From Pseudarthrobacter sp. (GTDB taxonomy: Bacteria; Actinomycetota; Actinomycetes; Actinomycetales; Micrococcaceae), in NCBI GenBank assembly GCA_031178005.1, contig JAPSJV010000003.1:145829-209828 (forward strand): 64,000 nt of DNA. Direction: 5' to 3'. Shown here piece by piece: positions 28,086 through 36,526 of this stretch. Both the position numbers and the translations under genes were made by a program. The notes beneath the pieces are model-generated. The model searched no databases and was not told the DNA's origin. It saw only the letters and a list, made by a program, of their open reading frames with translations. Within the stretch, counting starts at the first letter, position 1, and the number at the start of each line of letters is the position of its first letter.

Positions 28086-28951
28086 TGCCCCTGGTTCCTA
28101 CCCGCCAGCTTATGGATCTCGCAGTATCCGCCGGACGCGGGCAGGGCGCTTTCAACGTCCTGCACCTGGAAACGGTGGAGGCGCTGGTCCGCGGTGCAGT
28201 GGACGCCTCCTGCCCCCTCATCCTTCAGATTTCGCAGAATTGCGTGGCCTTCCACGGTGGCCTGGAACCCCTCGCGGCCGCAAGCCTGGCAGTCGCCCGG
28301 GCTGCAGCGGTACCGGTGGCCCTGCACCTGGATCACGCTGAAGACGAAGAGCTTGCCAAGCGGGCAGTAGACCTGGGCTTTGGATCGGTGATGTTCGACG
28401 GCGCCGCGCTCGCTTATGCGGAAAACGTCGCCGCCACCACCCGGGTGGTGGACTACGCCCGGTCAGCCGGTGTCTACGTTGAGGCGGAACTGGGCATGGT
28501 GGGCGGCAAGGACGGCGTACACCTTGGTGCCCACGCGCCGGGCGCGCGCACGGATCCCGCCGAGGCGCAGGACTTTGTCCGTGCCACGGGTGTTGACGCC
28601 CTTGCCGTGGCGGTGGGTTCCTCCCACGCGATGCAGGAGCGGACCGCCAGCCTGGACCTGCAGCTCATTGCCGCCCTGAAGGCCGAGCTTGACGTGCCCT
28701 TGGTGCTTCACGGATCCTCCGGAGTGCCGGATCAGGGCCTCACCGATGCCATCGGCGCAGGCATGACCAAGATCAACGTGTCCACCCACCTCAACGGTGT
28801 GTTTACCCATGCTGTGCGGGAGTTCCTGGCTGCCAACCCCGGAACCACCGATTCGCGGAAGTACCTCGGGGCGGGACGCGAGGCGCTGGTGCCGGAAGTT
28901 TCCCGGCTCCTGCGGCTTTTCGCCGGCAGTTTCAGCGGAGCTTTGGCCTAG
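28085..28951 (+). CDS. Class II aldolase, tagatose-bisphosphate type (KbaY/GatY-like)
   Basis: 288 residues; the ATG at 28085 shares its first base with the kinase stop (TAATG). Class II zinc aldolase motifs: GAFNVLHLETVEALV, the catalytic Asp and zinc His in VALHLDHAEDEEL (D83, H84), VEAELGMVGGKDG, VGSSHAMQ and LVLHGSSGVPDQGL, with TKINVSTHLN for phosphate binding. Length and motifs fit the FbaA/GatY/KbaY group. As last gene of the SIS-kinase-kinase operon it would split tagatose-1,6-bisphosphate into DHAP and glyceraldehyde-3-phosphate. Fructose-bisphosphate activity is the alternative. Confidence 0.9.
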   Translation: MPLVPTRQLMDLAVSAGRGQGAFNVLHLETVEALVRGAVDASCPLILQISQNCVAFHGGLEPLAAASLAVARAAAVPVALHLDHAEDEELAKRAVDLGFGSVMFDGAALAYAENVAATTRVVDYARSAGVYVEAELGMVGGKDGVHLGAHAPGARTDPAEAQDFVRATGVDALAVAVGSSHAMQERTASLDLQLIAALKAELDVPLVLHGSSGVPDQGLTDAIGAGMTKINVSTHLNGVFTHAVREFLAANPGTTDSRKYLGAGREALVPEVSRLLRLFAGSFSGALA

Positions 28952-28979
28952 GAAACACTGCCGGCCAATATCCAGCAGT

Positions 28980-29018
28980 GCGCGGCGGCTGTCACCTTAA
29001 GGGAGATAGCCGCCGCGC
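28980..29018. terminator. Hairpin between convergent aldolase and GH35 genes
   Basis: 11-bp perfect stem GCGCGGCGGCT (28980-28990) with 29008-29018, 17-nt loop, followed by AGTTTATGTC. It lies between two converging genes and likely ends transcription of both, although the T-tract is poor. Confidence 0.65.
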
Positions 29019-29026
29019 AGTTTATG

Positions 29027-30829
29027 TCAATCGGCGAGCTCTGCCCCGGTCGGATCGGCCTGGGAATCACCGAGGCAGGCACGTTCGCGAAGCTCGATGC
29101 TGGATCCAGCGAGTTCAAGTTCGAGGACGTGGATCTCGTTGCGGCCCGGGCGCCAGAACCCTGCCGGGACATATAAGGTCTGCTGCGGCCCGATTCCCCA
29201 GTACCGTCCAACCAGTGAACCGTTGACCCAGAGGAATCCCTTGCCCGACCCGGGGAGAGCCACGTGGGCGTCCGCTGGTTCATCGACATCCAGATGCGCT
29301 GCCGCCAACTGCCCGAGTTCCGCCGCACCCCAGGCCTCGAGATCCAGGACGGTATGCTCCCAGTCAAAGGAGTAGCGCTGGTCCACCAGGACACCTCCGG
29401 GCAGGCCTTTGCCCGCGCCTGTTAGTGGGCCGTAGTTGATGTGGCCCAGGCTTTCCACGAGGATTTCCAGCACCGCCGCCGCTCCATGGCCCTCCACGGC
29501 AAGTCCAGCTGCCGCCGTGGTGTCATCCAGCCGGCCCGCCAGTTCGCCGTCGATCCACACTGTGGCGCGGTCCGCGAGGCCGGGCAGCTTCAGACGGAAT
29601 TCGCGGGCCGGAAGGACGGCCGTGCTGCGGTACAACACCAGGCCGTTGGGCAAGGCGAGTTCCTCGAAGGACAGCGGGTCTTTTGCCCGGACAACCTGGT
29701 CTCCACCGGACCTCCCGCCCCTGCGGGCCAGTTCCAGCAGGTCGGTTCCGTGGGTCAACGGCAGGGTAGCCGCCGGCAACACAGGGGCAGTCTGGCTCAG
29801 GTGCTCCGGCAATTCGGGGAGCTCCCGGCCCAGGGCGGCGTGGAACAACGGCCGCAGCGCGTGGAACTTGTCCGTCAGCGCGCCGTCCTCCGCGATCGGT
29901 GCGTCGGAATCGTAGCTGGACACGGTGGGTTGGAGGCGCTTCCCGTCGTGGTTGCAGCCGGAACCCAAACCAAAATTGGTCCCGCCGTGTGCCATATACA
30001 GGCAGATGGAGCCGCCGAGGTCCAGAATCCGGCCTACCTCAGCGGCCACCTCGGCGGCGTCGCGGACGTGGTGGTTTTCGCCCCAGTGGTCAAACCAGCC
30101 GTTCCAAAACTCAACAGCAAAGAAGGGCTCGCCCGGACGGCGGCGCTGCCATGTTTCGAAGGCTTCGGCGCCGCGGGAACCGAGCGTTGCGGCAGCCAGA
30201 AGCTCGGGGATGCTGCCGCCGTCGAGATAGAAGTCCGTGCCGCCGTCGGCCGTGAACAGCAGCTCTGTGATGCCCCGCTGTACCAGGGCGTCACGGTTCC
30301 ACCGGACATAGGAGGCGTCATCGCCGTAGCTGCCGTATTCGTTTTCGACCTGGACGGCCACCACTGGACCTCCCCGGCTGGCCTGGCGAGAGGCGATAAC
30401 CGGGACCAGCTGGTCAAACCACTCGCCGACGAGCCGTTCGAAGGCGTCGTTGCGACGGCGCAGGCGCAGACCGGGAGCCGAGGTCACCCACGCCGGAAAT
30501 CCGCCGTTGTCCCACTCGGCGCATATGTAGGGACCCGGCCGGACGATCACATCCAGGCCAAGTTCACCGGCGAGGTCGATGAACCGCCCAAGGTCACGCC
30601 AGCCGCTGAAATCCGCTTCCACTCCCTGCCTGGGCTGGTGGAAGTTCCAGGCAACGTAGGTGTCCAGGGTGTTGGCACCAAGCGCAACGAGGCGTTCAAG
30701 GCGATCCCGCCATTGGGTTGGATGCACTCGAAAGTAGTGGATAGCCCCTGCAATGACCCGGTGGGGAGCGGCATTTCGCAGGAACATCCCGTGGGACCAG
30801 GTGAGGGTGGGCTCGATCGGCAGGTTCAT
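29027..30829 (-). CDS. Cytoplasmic beta-galactosidase, GH35
   Basis: 600 residues. The TIM barrel carries GAIHYFRVHPTQWRDRLERL, TYVAWNFHQP and VIVRPGPYICAEWDNGGFPAWV. The acid/base is E164 in QVENEYGSYG and the nucleophile E240 in FFAVEFWNGWFDHWG, both typical of GH35. Two or more beta domains follow (GFLWVNGSLVGRYWGIGPQQTLYVP near the end). There is no signal peptide, so it acts on imported sugar. In this locus galacto-N-biose is the likely substrate, giving galactose and GalNAc; bifidobacteria use a phosphorylase for this step instead. It is divergent from the ABC importer genes. Confidence 0.92.
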   Translation of the reverse strand: MNLPIEPTLTWSHGMFLRNAAPHRVIAGAIHYFRVHPTQWRDRLERLVALGANTLDTYVAWNFHQPRQGVEADFSGWRDLGRFIDLAGELGLDVIVRPGPYICAEWDNGGFPAWVTSAPGLRLRRRNDAFERLVGEWFDQLVPVIASRQASRGGPVVAVQVENEYGSYGDDASYVRWNRDALVQRGITELLFTADGGTDFYLDGGSIPELLAAATLGSRGAEAFETWQRRRPGEPFFAVEFWNGWFDHWGENHHVRDAAEVAAEVGRILDLGGSICLYMAHGGTNFGLGSGCNHDGKRLQPTVSSYDSDAPIAEDGALTDKFHALRPLFHAALGRELPELPEHLSQTAPVLPAATLPLTHGTDLLELARRGGRSGGDQVVRAKDPLSFEELALPNGLVLYRSTAVLPAREFRLKLPGLADRATVWIDGELAGRLDDTTAAAGLAVEGHGAAAVLEILVESLGHINYGPLTGAGKGLPGGVLVDQRYSFDWEHTVLDLEAWGAAELGQLAAAHLDVDEPADAHVALPGSGKGFLWVNGSLVGRYWGIGPQQTLYVPAGFWRPGRNEIHVLELELAGSSIELRERACLGDSQADPTGAELAD

Positions 30830-30973
30830 GCGGCAACGATAACAGTTTGATCTTTATTGATCGATTTAGGGTGAAAACATTGCATTTGCGTCATATCTGC
30901 GAAAACATAACGCTAGGAGGTCTGTTTGGGACCGCTAGCCTCGACGACGAGGCTTCACCTATTGGAGGCAACA
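30830..30973. promoter_or_regulatory. Divergent regulatory gap between GH35 and sugar importer
   Basis: AT-rich gap with TTTGATCTTTATT at 30846-30858, related (reverse strand) to sites near the DeoR-type and SIS genes, and a TGATC direct repeat 10 bp apart. GAAAACAT occurs twice (around 30873 and 30901). Two Shine-Dalgarno boxes, AGGAGG at 30915-30920 and GGAGG at 30964-30968, each precede an in-frame TTG. Confidence 0.45.
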
Positions 30974-32389
30974 TTGAATCGGATCCATACACAGTCCGCG
31001 CTCGGTCGTCGAAACTTCCTCCGGGGCACACTTGCGGCCGCGGTACTCATCCCCACCGCATCAGTCCTGGCAGGCTGCGCCGGCGGCGGGACCACGCCCG
31101 GCGGTACGGCCTCGGGTGCCGTCACCGCGGGGAATCCGTTCGGCGTGGCCAGCGGCTCAACCGTTGACGCCGTCATTTTCAAGGGTGGCTACGACGTCAA
31201 GTACGTCGAATTTGCGGCCGAGATCCTGGCCAAGGGCGAGGCCAAGGCAACCGCCAAAGTCAGCCCGTCCACTGACATTACCGGCGAGCTCCAGCCACGG
31301 TTCGCCGGAGGAACTCCGCCGGACCTGATCGACAACTCAGGCGCAAAGAAGATCGGCATGACCACCATTGTCGATCAACTCGAGGACCTTCAGGGCGTAG
31401 TGGATGCCAAAAACCTCGAAGGCAAGGTCATTAAGGACACTCTCTACCCCGGCGTCCTGACTCCGGGAACCTACGGTGGCAAGCTTGCGTCCATCAACTA
31501 TGTCCTGACGGTGTTCGCGGTCTGGTACTCAGCTTCACTGTTCAAGGAACTGGGACTTACCCCGCCCAAGACCTGGGATGAAATGCTCAAACTTGGCGAA
31601 GACGCCAAGGCCCAAGGCAAATACCTGTTCACCTGGGGCACTGAAGCTGCCACGTACTACCAGGAATTCGCCCTTGCCTCAGCCATCAAGGAAGGCGGCG
31701 ACGACGTCCGGCTGGCCATCGAGAACCTGAAGCCGGACGCCTGGAGCCACCCCGCCATCCAGGATGTCTTCACAGCGCTCGAGACCTGCGTCAAGAACGG
31801 TTACTTCAAGCCCGGCGGCTCGGGTACCAAGTTCACCGCAGCACAGGCATCTTGGTCCAATGCACAGGAGGCGCTGCTTTACCCGTCCGGTTCCTGGATC
31901 GAGAATGAGATGAAGGACCAGACCAAGGCTGGTTTCGAAATGACGGGCATGCCGGTCCCGCACAAGTCGTCCTCACCGAAACTCGGCGCGGACGCGATCC
32001 ACTCGGCTTCAGATGAACCGTTTGTTGTTCCCAGCGCCGCCAAGAACCCGGCCGGAGGCAAGGAACTGCTCCGCACCATGCTCTCCCAGGAAGCGGCTGC
32101 CAACTTCGCCAAGACCATCCTGGCACCGACCATCGTCAAGGGCACAGTGCCTGCCGATGGCTTTGGTTCCACGGCACTGGTGTCGCAAACCAAAATGCTT
32201 GATGCTGCAGCGGACAATGTTTTCGACATCCGCTTCGGCAATGTCTACGGCCTGAACAAGGACCAGCTCGTCACCTGGAATTCCTTCCTGGACGGCAAGA
32301 TTGACGCTGCCGGGCTGACCGCAGACCTGCAGAAGATCTCTGACAAGGTGGCCAACGACAAGTCCATCACCAAGATCGAAATCAAATGA
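30974..32389 (+). CDS. ABC importer sugar-binding lipoprotein, NgcE-like
   Basis: 471 residues from the TTG at 30974 (GGAGG 5 nt upstream); an in-frame TTG at 30926, also with AGGAGG, would add 16 residues. A Tat-type lipoprotein signal is present: twin arginines RRNFLRG at 12-18 and lipobox LAGC with Cys35. The mature part (VKYVEFAAEILAKGEAKA, LQPRFAGGTPPDLIDNSGAKKIG, YLFTWGTEAATYYQ, ALLYPSGSWIENEM) is close to NgcE, the GlcNAc/chitobiose-binding protein of Streptomyces. First of a three-gene operon. In this locus the ligand may be galacto-N-biose or another GalNAc-containing sugar, by inference. Confidence 0.9.
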   Translation: MNRIHTQSALGRRNFLRGTLAAAVLIPTASVLAGCAGGGTTPGGTASGAVTAGNPFGVASGSTVDAVIFKGGYDVKYVEFAAEILAKGEAKATAKVSPSTDITGELQPRFAGGTPPDLIDNSGAKKIGMTTIVDQLEDLQGVVDAKNLEGKVIKDTLYPGVLTPGTYGGKLASINYVLTVFAVWYSASLFKELGLTPPKTWDEMLKLGEDAKAQGKYLFTWGTEAATYYQEFALASAIKEGGDDVRLAIENLKPDAWSHPAIQDVFTALETCVKNGYFKPGGSGTKFTAAQASWSNAQEALLYPSGSWIENEMKDQTKAGFEMTGMPVPHKSSSPKLGADAIHSASDEPFVVPSAAKNPAGGKELLRTMLSQEAAANFAKTILAPTIVKGTVPADGFGSTALVSQTKMLDAAADNVFDIRFGNVYGLNKDQLVTWNSFLDGKIDAAGLTADLQKISDKVANDKSITKIEIK

Positions 32390-33387
32390 CCGCTGTTCCA
32401 CCAGTGCAGACGGTGCCGGACGGCGGCCTCGCCGCCGCCCGGCGCCGCCGGCGTAAGCCGACTTTCGACCGTATTTCGTTCTTCGCCGTATTCCTGGGCC
32501 TTCCGCTGGCGGTCTATCTGCTGTTCGTCATCTGGCCCTTTATCCAAGCCGTGTATATTTCCCTTACCGCTTGGAACGGCTTCAGCAATGCCATGCCCTT
32601 CATCGGCTTGGAAAACTATGTGACGCTGTTCCAGGACGAGAACTTCCTGCGCGCCATGCTGAACAGTTCAATCCTTGGGCTGGTTCTTCCGCTCATCACC
32701 ATTGTGCTTGCACTTTCCCTGGCCTCGGTTGTCACCCTTGGCGGGCCCAGCCGTGGCCAGGTGCGCGGACTCCACGGTTCGGGCTTCTACCGCGTGGTCT
32801 CGTTTTTCCCGTATGTCATTCCCGCCATTGTGGTGGGCATTATGTGGGGAATGATCTTTGACCCGAACGCCGGATTGTTTAATGCCTTCCTCAACGCCGT
32901 TGGTGTCCCCATTGGCCAATTCCCATGGCTGGGCGATGCGCGGACAGCGCTGGGAACCTCCATGTTTATCATCACCTGGGGATTCGTCGGGTTCTACATG
33001 GTGCTGTTCATTGCCGCCATCAAGGGGATTCCAGCCGAGCTTTTCGAAGCGGCGAGGGTAGACGGCGCCGGCCGCATGCGGATCCTGGTGCAGATCACCA
33101 TTCCACTTATCCGGGACAACATCCAGACTGCGTACGTTTACATGGGAATCATTGCCCTGGACGCCTTCGTCTACATGTCTGCCCTGTACCTGAGTCCCGG
33201 CGGTCCCGAGAATTCCACCCTGGTCATGTCGCAGGAACTCTATTACACGGCGTTCGGCGGCACCGGAAAGTTTGGCCTCGCTACTGCCATGGGCGTTGTG
33301 CTTTCCCTGATCACCCTTGCCTTTGCCGGAATGGTCTTCGGCGTCAATAAGATTACGGGTGGCAGCGCCCAGGACGAAAGGCTCTGA
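32386..33387 (+). CDS. ABC sugar permease, NgcF-like
   Basis: 333 residues, ATGA overlap with the binding-protein gene. An N-terminal basic stretch (ARRRRRKPTFDR) precedes six predicted helices, the first FFAVFLGLPLAVYLLFVIWPF. The EAA loop that contacts the ATPase is AELFEAARVDGAGRMRILVQITIPLI. This is the MalF/NgcF type of inner-membrane subunit. No ATPase gene follows in the operon, as in ngcEFG loci that use a shared MsiK-type ATPase. Confidence 0.92.
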   Translation: MTAVPPVQTVPDGGLAAARRRRRKPTFDRISFFAVFLGLPLAVYLLFVIWPFIQAVYISLTAWNGFSNAMPFIGLENYVTLFQDENFLRAMLNSSILGLVLPLITIVLALSLASVVTLGGPSRGQVRGLHGSGFYRVVSFFPYVIPAIVVGIMWGMIFDPNAGLFNAFLNAVGVPIGQFPWLGDARTALGTSMFIITWGFVGFYMVLFIAAIKGIPAELFEAARVDGAGRMRILVQITIPLIRDNIQTAYVYMGIIALDAFVYMSALYLSPGGPENSTLVMSQELYYTAFGGTGKFGLATAMGVVLSLITLAFAGMVFGVNKITGGSAQDERL

Positions 33388-33390
33388 CCG

Positions 33391-34311
33391 ATGCAGACGC
33401 CAACGCTAAAACCAGGAAAGGCCGGTTCCAGCACCGGCGAATCCCCTGTGGTTCCGCAGCCACGGACCAGTACAGCCAGCACCAAGTCGGACAAAACGGT
33501 AGCCGTTGTATCGCACGGGATGCTGATCGTCTGGGCGCTGCTGGTTGTGGTACCGCTGCTCTGGACCCTTGTGGCCTCTTTCAAAACCTCGTCGGAAATC
33601 TTTGCGTCGCCGTTTGGCCTGCCGACGCAATGGAACTTCGACGCCTACGTCCGGGCCTGGAACGAGGCCGGAATCGGCTCCGCATTCCTGAACACCGTGA
33701 TTGTGGTGGTGGTTTCCATGACGCTGACCATGACGCTGGGTGCCATGTGCGCCTACGTCCTGGCCAGGTTCGCTTTCCCCGGCAGCAAAGCCATCTACTA
33801 CCTTCTGCTGGCTGGGCTTACCTTCCCCATATTCCTCGCCATCGTTCCCCTTTTCTCTGTCATGAAGAACCTGGGGTTGCTGAATACCCTGGTGGGCCTG
33901 ATCCTCACCTACGTGGCGTTCTCGCTGCCGTTTTCGGTGTTCTTCCTTTTCGCGTTCTTCAAGACCCTGCCGTCGGAGGTTGCCGAGGCGGCTTCTGTTG
34001 ACGGGGCAGGGGAGTGGCGTACGTTCTTCCAGGTGATGCTGCCCATGGCCAAGCCAGGACTGGCGTCGGTGGCCATCTTCAACTTCCTGGGCCTTTGGAA
34101 CCAATATCTCCTGCCCACAGCCCTAAGCCCCGCACCGGAAGCCCGCGTGCTCTCACAGGCTGTCCAGGCGTTCGCCGGGCAGATGGGGTACAGGACGGAT
34201 TTCGGGGCTCTCTTCGCTGCCGTCATCATCACCATTACTCCGGTGCTGATTGTCTACATCCTGTTCCAGCGCCAGCTGCAGGGTTCAGTGGCCCAGGGTA
34301 CGTCCCGCTAA
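33391..34311 (+). CDS. ABC sugar permease, NgcG-like
   Basis: 306 residues, 3 nt after the first permease. A Ser/Thr-rich leader of about 35 residues is followed by six helices (GMLIVWALLVVVPLLWTLVASF first) and the EAA loop EVAEAASVDGAGEWRTFFQVMLPMAKPG. MalG/NgcG-type partner of the preceding permease. The last 77 nt overlap the end of a convergent GNAT gene. Confidence 0.92.
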   Translation: MQTPTLKPGKAGSSTGESPVVPQPRTSTASTKSDKTVAVVSHGMLIVWALLVVVPLLWTLVASFKTSSEIFASPFGLPTQWNFDAYVRAWNEAGIGSAFLNTVIVVVVSMTLTMTLGAMCAYVLARFAFPGSKAIYYLLLAGLTFPIFLAIVPLFSVMKNLGLLNTLVGLILTYVAFSLPFSVFFLFAFFKTLPSEVAEAASVDGAGEWRTFFQVMLPMAKPGLASVAIFNFLGLWNQYLLPTALSPAPEARVLSQAVQAFAGQMGYRTDFGALFAAVIITITPVLIVYILFQRQLQGSVAQGTSR

Positions 34312-34861
34312 GGGGGGTGCCAGGTTGCGGGCCGCGGTGGTGTGGCCGCGTGGACAGCAGCGCCGGGTCCCCGGCGAAGATCAGCTGCTCCAGGCCACCC
34401 ATCACGGTCCGCCTTTCCAGCGCCAGCCCGCACTTCACCGCGACGCGTTGGGACGGGATGTTGGCCGGATTGATGATGGCAACAACCCGCCCGATTCCGG
34501 CCTGGTCTGCGAACTCCAGGCAGGCTGCCGCCGCTTCGGTGGCATAACCCTGGCCTTGGTGCTCCGGGCGGACGTGGTAGCCAACCTCAACTTCGGCAAC
34601 GCCATCCACCATCTGGATGGTCAGCCCGCAGTCACCCAGGAAAGTGCCCTCCGGAGTTTCCATAATCCATAGGCCGAATCCGTGGTCTGCATAATTGCGC
34701 TTGTTCCAGTCGATCCAGCCCTGTGCATCCGCCCGGCTTTTCGGTGCAGGGTAGTGGCGCATGACGGATGGATCTCCCAAGAGGCCTGCCATCCGATCCA
34801 AGTCGCCGTCCGTCATCTGGCGCAGCCGCAGCCGGCTGGTCTCGATGCTGTAGGCCGACAC
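34235..34861 (-). CDS. GNAT acetyltransferase (RimJ/RimL-like)
   Basis: 208 residues from a GTG start at 34861 that overlaps the upstream stop by one base. The GNAT fold of the RimJ/RimL subgroup is clear: IETSRLRLRQMTDGDLDRMAGLLGDPSVMRHYP, FGLWIMETPEGTFLGDCGLT, and acetyl-CoA motif EVEVGYHVRPEHQGQGYATEAAAACLEFA. The C-terminal ~35 residues are Pro/Gly-rich and overlap the permease gene tail to tail; they look like read-through extension. Substrate unknown. Confidence 0.85.
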   Translation of the reverse strand: MSAYSIETSRLRLRQMTDGDLDRMAGLLGDPSVMRHYPAPKSRADAQGWIDWNKRNYADHGFGLWIMETPEGTFLGDCGLTIQMVDGVAEVEVGYHVRPEHQGQGYATEAAAACLEFADQAGIGRVVAIINPANIPSQRVAVKCGLALERRTVMGGLEQLIFAGDPALLSTRPHHRGPQPGTPLSGTYPGPLNPAAGAGTGCRQSAPE

Positions 34862-35517
34862 TAGGCGCCGGGAACCTCAACCAGGGTGGCCAGCCGGACC
34901 GGCGTCTCCTGTCCTTGCCACGTACCGTTCAGGCCCGGGTTCGCCGGAGCCGCGGCAAGGTCCAGGACCCGGAACACGTGCAGCTGCAGGACGCCGGCGT
35001 CGATGACCGTGACAGCGTCTGCAGTGCTGGGTGCCGCAGGACTGAACGACGGTCCCAAGGCCGGGATCCCGCCGTCGGGCATTCCTGTGCCCTTGACCGT
35101 GGCGGTGCTGGGGCGGGGTTCAAGCTTCCCGTCCGATTGGACAAACTGCTCCGCACCGTCCTGTCCCAGCAGGATTGTGCTGGCGAGGGCGGCAGCGTAG
35201 ACAGGGTCGGCGCAGGCATCGTACACCCACCGGGGACCCAGGACCGAGTGGTCCATGGTGCCCGCCAGCCAGGCTTCCGCGCCCGGGAGCTCGGCGCCGC
35301 GGTAGCTGAGCGGAACCTGATATACGACGCCGTCGACGGAGACCAGGTGCGTTTCCAGCCCAACCTCGCCGGCCGGATCGTCGAAGCGGTACGCGCCGAG
35401 GAGTTCGGGGGAGCCGGCACCGGACCCCTTAGCGGGAAACCATGGCTGCCGGGGCAGGAACTGCTCAATGAGCTGCAGCTTGGACGGGGTCAGGGTTGCT
35501 TTGTGCAGGATCGCCAT
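34861..35517 (-). CDS. Maltokinase N-terminal cap-like protein
   Basis: 218 residues from the ATG at 35517. Residues 1-120 (MAILHKATLTPSKLQLIEQFLPRQPWFPAKG, LETHLVSVDGVVYQVPLSYRG, HSVLGPRWVYDACADPVYAAALASTILLG) match the N-terminal cap of maltokinase-type sugar kinases. The kinase domain is absent; the rest (about 120-218) is a short beta-rich tail (LQLHVFRVLDL, RLATLVEVPG). Stand-alone cap proteins like this are known from Arthrobacter-type genomes but their role is not established. Coupled to the following GNAT gene by a TAG/GTG overlap. Confidence 0.78.
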   Translation of the reverse strand: MAILHKATLTPSKLQLIEQFLPRQPWFPAKGSGAGSPELLGAYRFDDPAGEVGLETHLVSVDGVVYQVPLSYRGAELPGAEAWLAGTMDHSVLGPRWVYDACADPVYAAALASTILLGQDGAEQFVQSDGKLEPRPSTATVKGTGMPDGGIPALGPSFSPAAPSTADAVTVIDAGVLQLHVFRVLDLAAAPANPGLNGTWQGQETPVRLATLVEVPGA

Positions 35518-35644
35518 GGTCCCCAGCCTAGGCCAGGAGCCTTTCACCCGCACTGGCGCTGCCAGGGTGCTGACTTGTGGTGAGCGGTCTTCCGGCGAAG
35601 CCTTTGTCCCTTACATTGTGAGGACGACAGAGTGGAGTAAATTC

Positions 35645-36439
35645 ATGCGTTTAGCAGTTGCCCAGATCATCAGCGGCGCCGATACCTCGGCCAACCTGGA
35701 ACTCATCCGAGACTACGCGACACAGGCAAAAGCCGCAGGTGCCGCGCTGGTTGTCTTCCCCGAGGCGGCCATGCGCGCCTTCGGCAACCCGCTGGCGGAG
35801 ATCGCCGAGCCGTTGGACGGTCCGTGGGCCAGCAGCGTCCGCACCATGGCGAAGGAACTGGACATTGCCATTGTGGCCGGAATGTTCACTCCGGGGGAGG
35901 GCGGGCGCGTCCGCAATACCCTGCTGGTCACCGGGCCCGACGTAGACACTTCCTATGACAAGATCCACCTTTTTGATGCCTTCGGTTTTGCCGAATCGGA
36001 TTCGGTGGATCCCGGGGAAGCTCCCGTGACGTTTGAAATTGAAGGCACCACCATCGGCCTTGCCACCTGCTACGACGTCCGGTTCCCAGCCCTTTTCACG
36101 GCCAACGCCAACGCGGGCGCCCAGGTAAACATCGTATGTGCCTCATGGGGTGCAGGGGAGGGCAAGGCGGAACAATGGGATCTGCTGGTGCGCGCCCGCG
36201 CTCTGGACAGCACCACGTTTGTGGTGGCCTGCGGCCAGGCCGATCCCGCCAGTGTGGGCATTCCGGCTGCCGGCAAAGCACCCACGGGCGTCGGCCATAG
36301 CGCCGTCGTCTCGCCCATGGGGGCTGCCGTGAAGGCACTGGGCCGGGAGCCCCAACTTGCCATCGTGGACATTGATCCGACGGCGGTCGCTGACGTTCGT
36401 GCCAAGCTGCCGGTGCTGGCCAACGCCCGCAGCTTTTGA
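35645..36439 (+). CDS. Carbon-nitrogen hydrolase (nitrilase superfamily amidase)
   Basis: 264 residues from the ATG at 35645 (GTGGAG upstream). The catalytic triad is visible: E40 in LVVFPEAAM, K106 in SYDKIHLFDAFGF, C142 in GLATCYDVRFP. Length and motifs fit the Nit/omega-amidase-like branch rather than true nitrilases. It would hydrolyse a linear amide, such as deaminated glutathione or alpha-keto-acid amides; substrate not known. Monocistronic by appearance. Confidence 0.9.
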   Translation: MRLAVAQIISGADTSANLELIRDYATQAKAAGAALVVFPEAAMRAFGNPLAEIAEPLDGPWASSVRTMAKELDIAIVAGMFTPGEGGRVRNTLLVTGPDVDTSYDKIHLFDAFGFAESDSVDPGEAPVTFEIEGTTIGLATCYDVRFPALFTANANAGAQVNIVCASWGAGEGKAEQWDLLVRARALDSTTFVVACGQADPASVGIPAAGKAPTGVGHSAVVSPMGAAVKALGREPQLAIVDIDPTAVADVRAKLPVLANARSF

Positions 36440-36526
36440 TCGGGAGCCCGGCCGGGGCCCGGCCGTTCGGACCTGGTGCCGGCCGTGACTAGACTGTCCC
36501 GAAACGCGATTAGTTGGGGGACAGCC

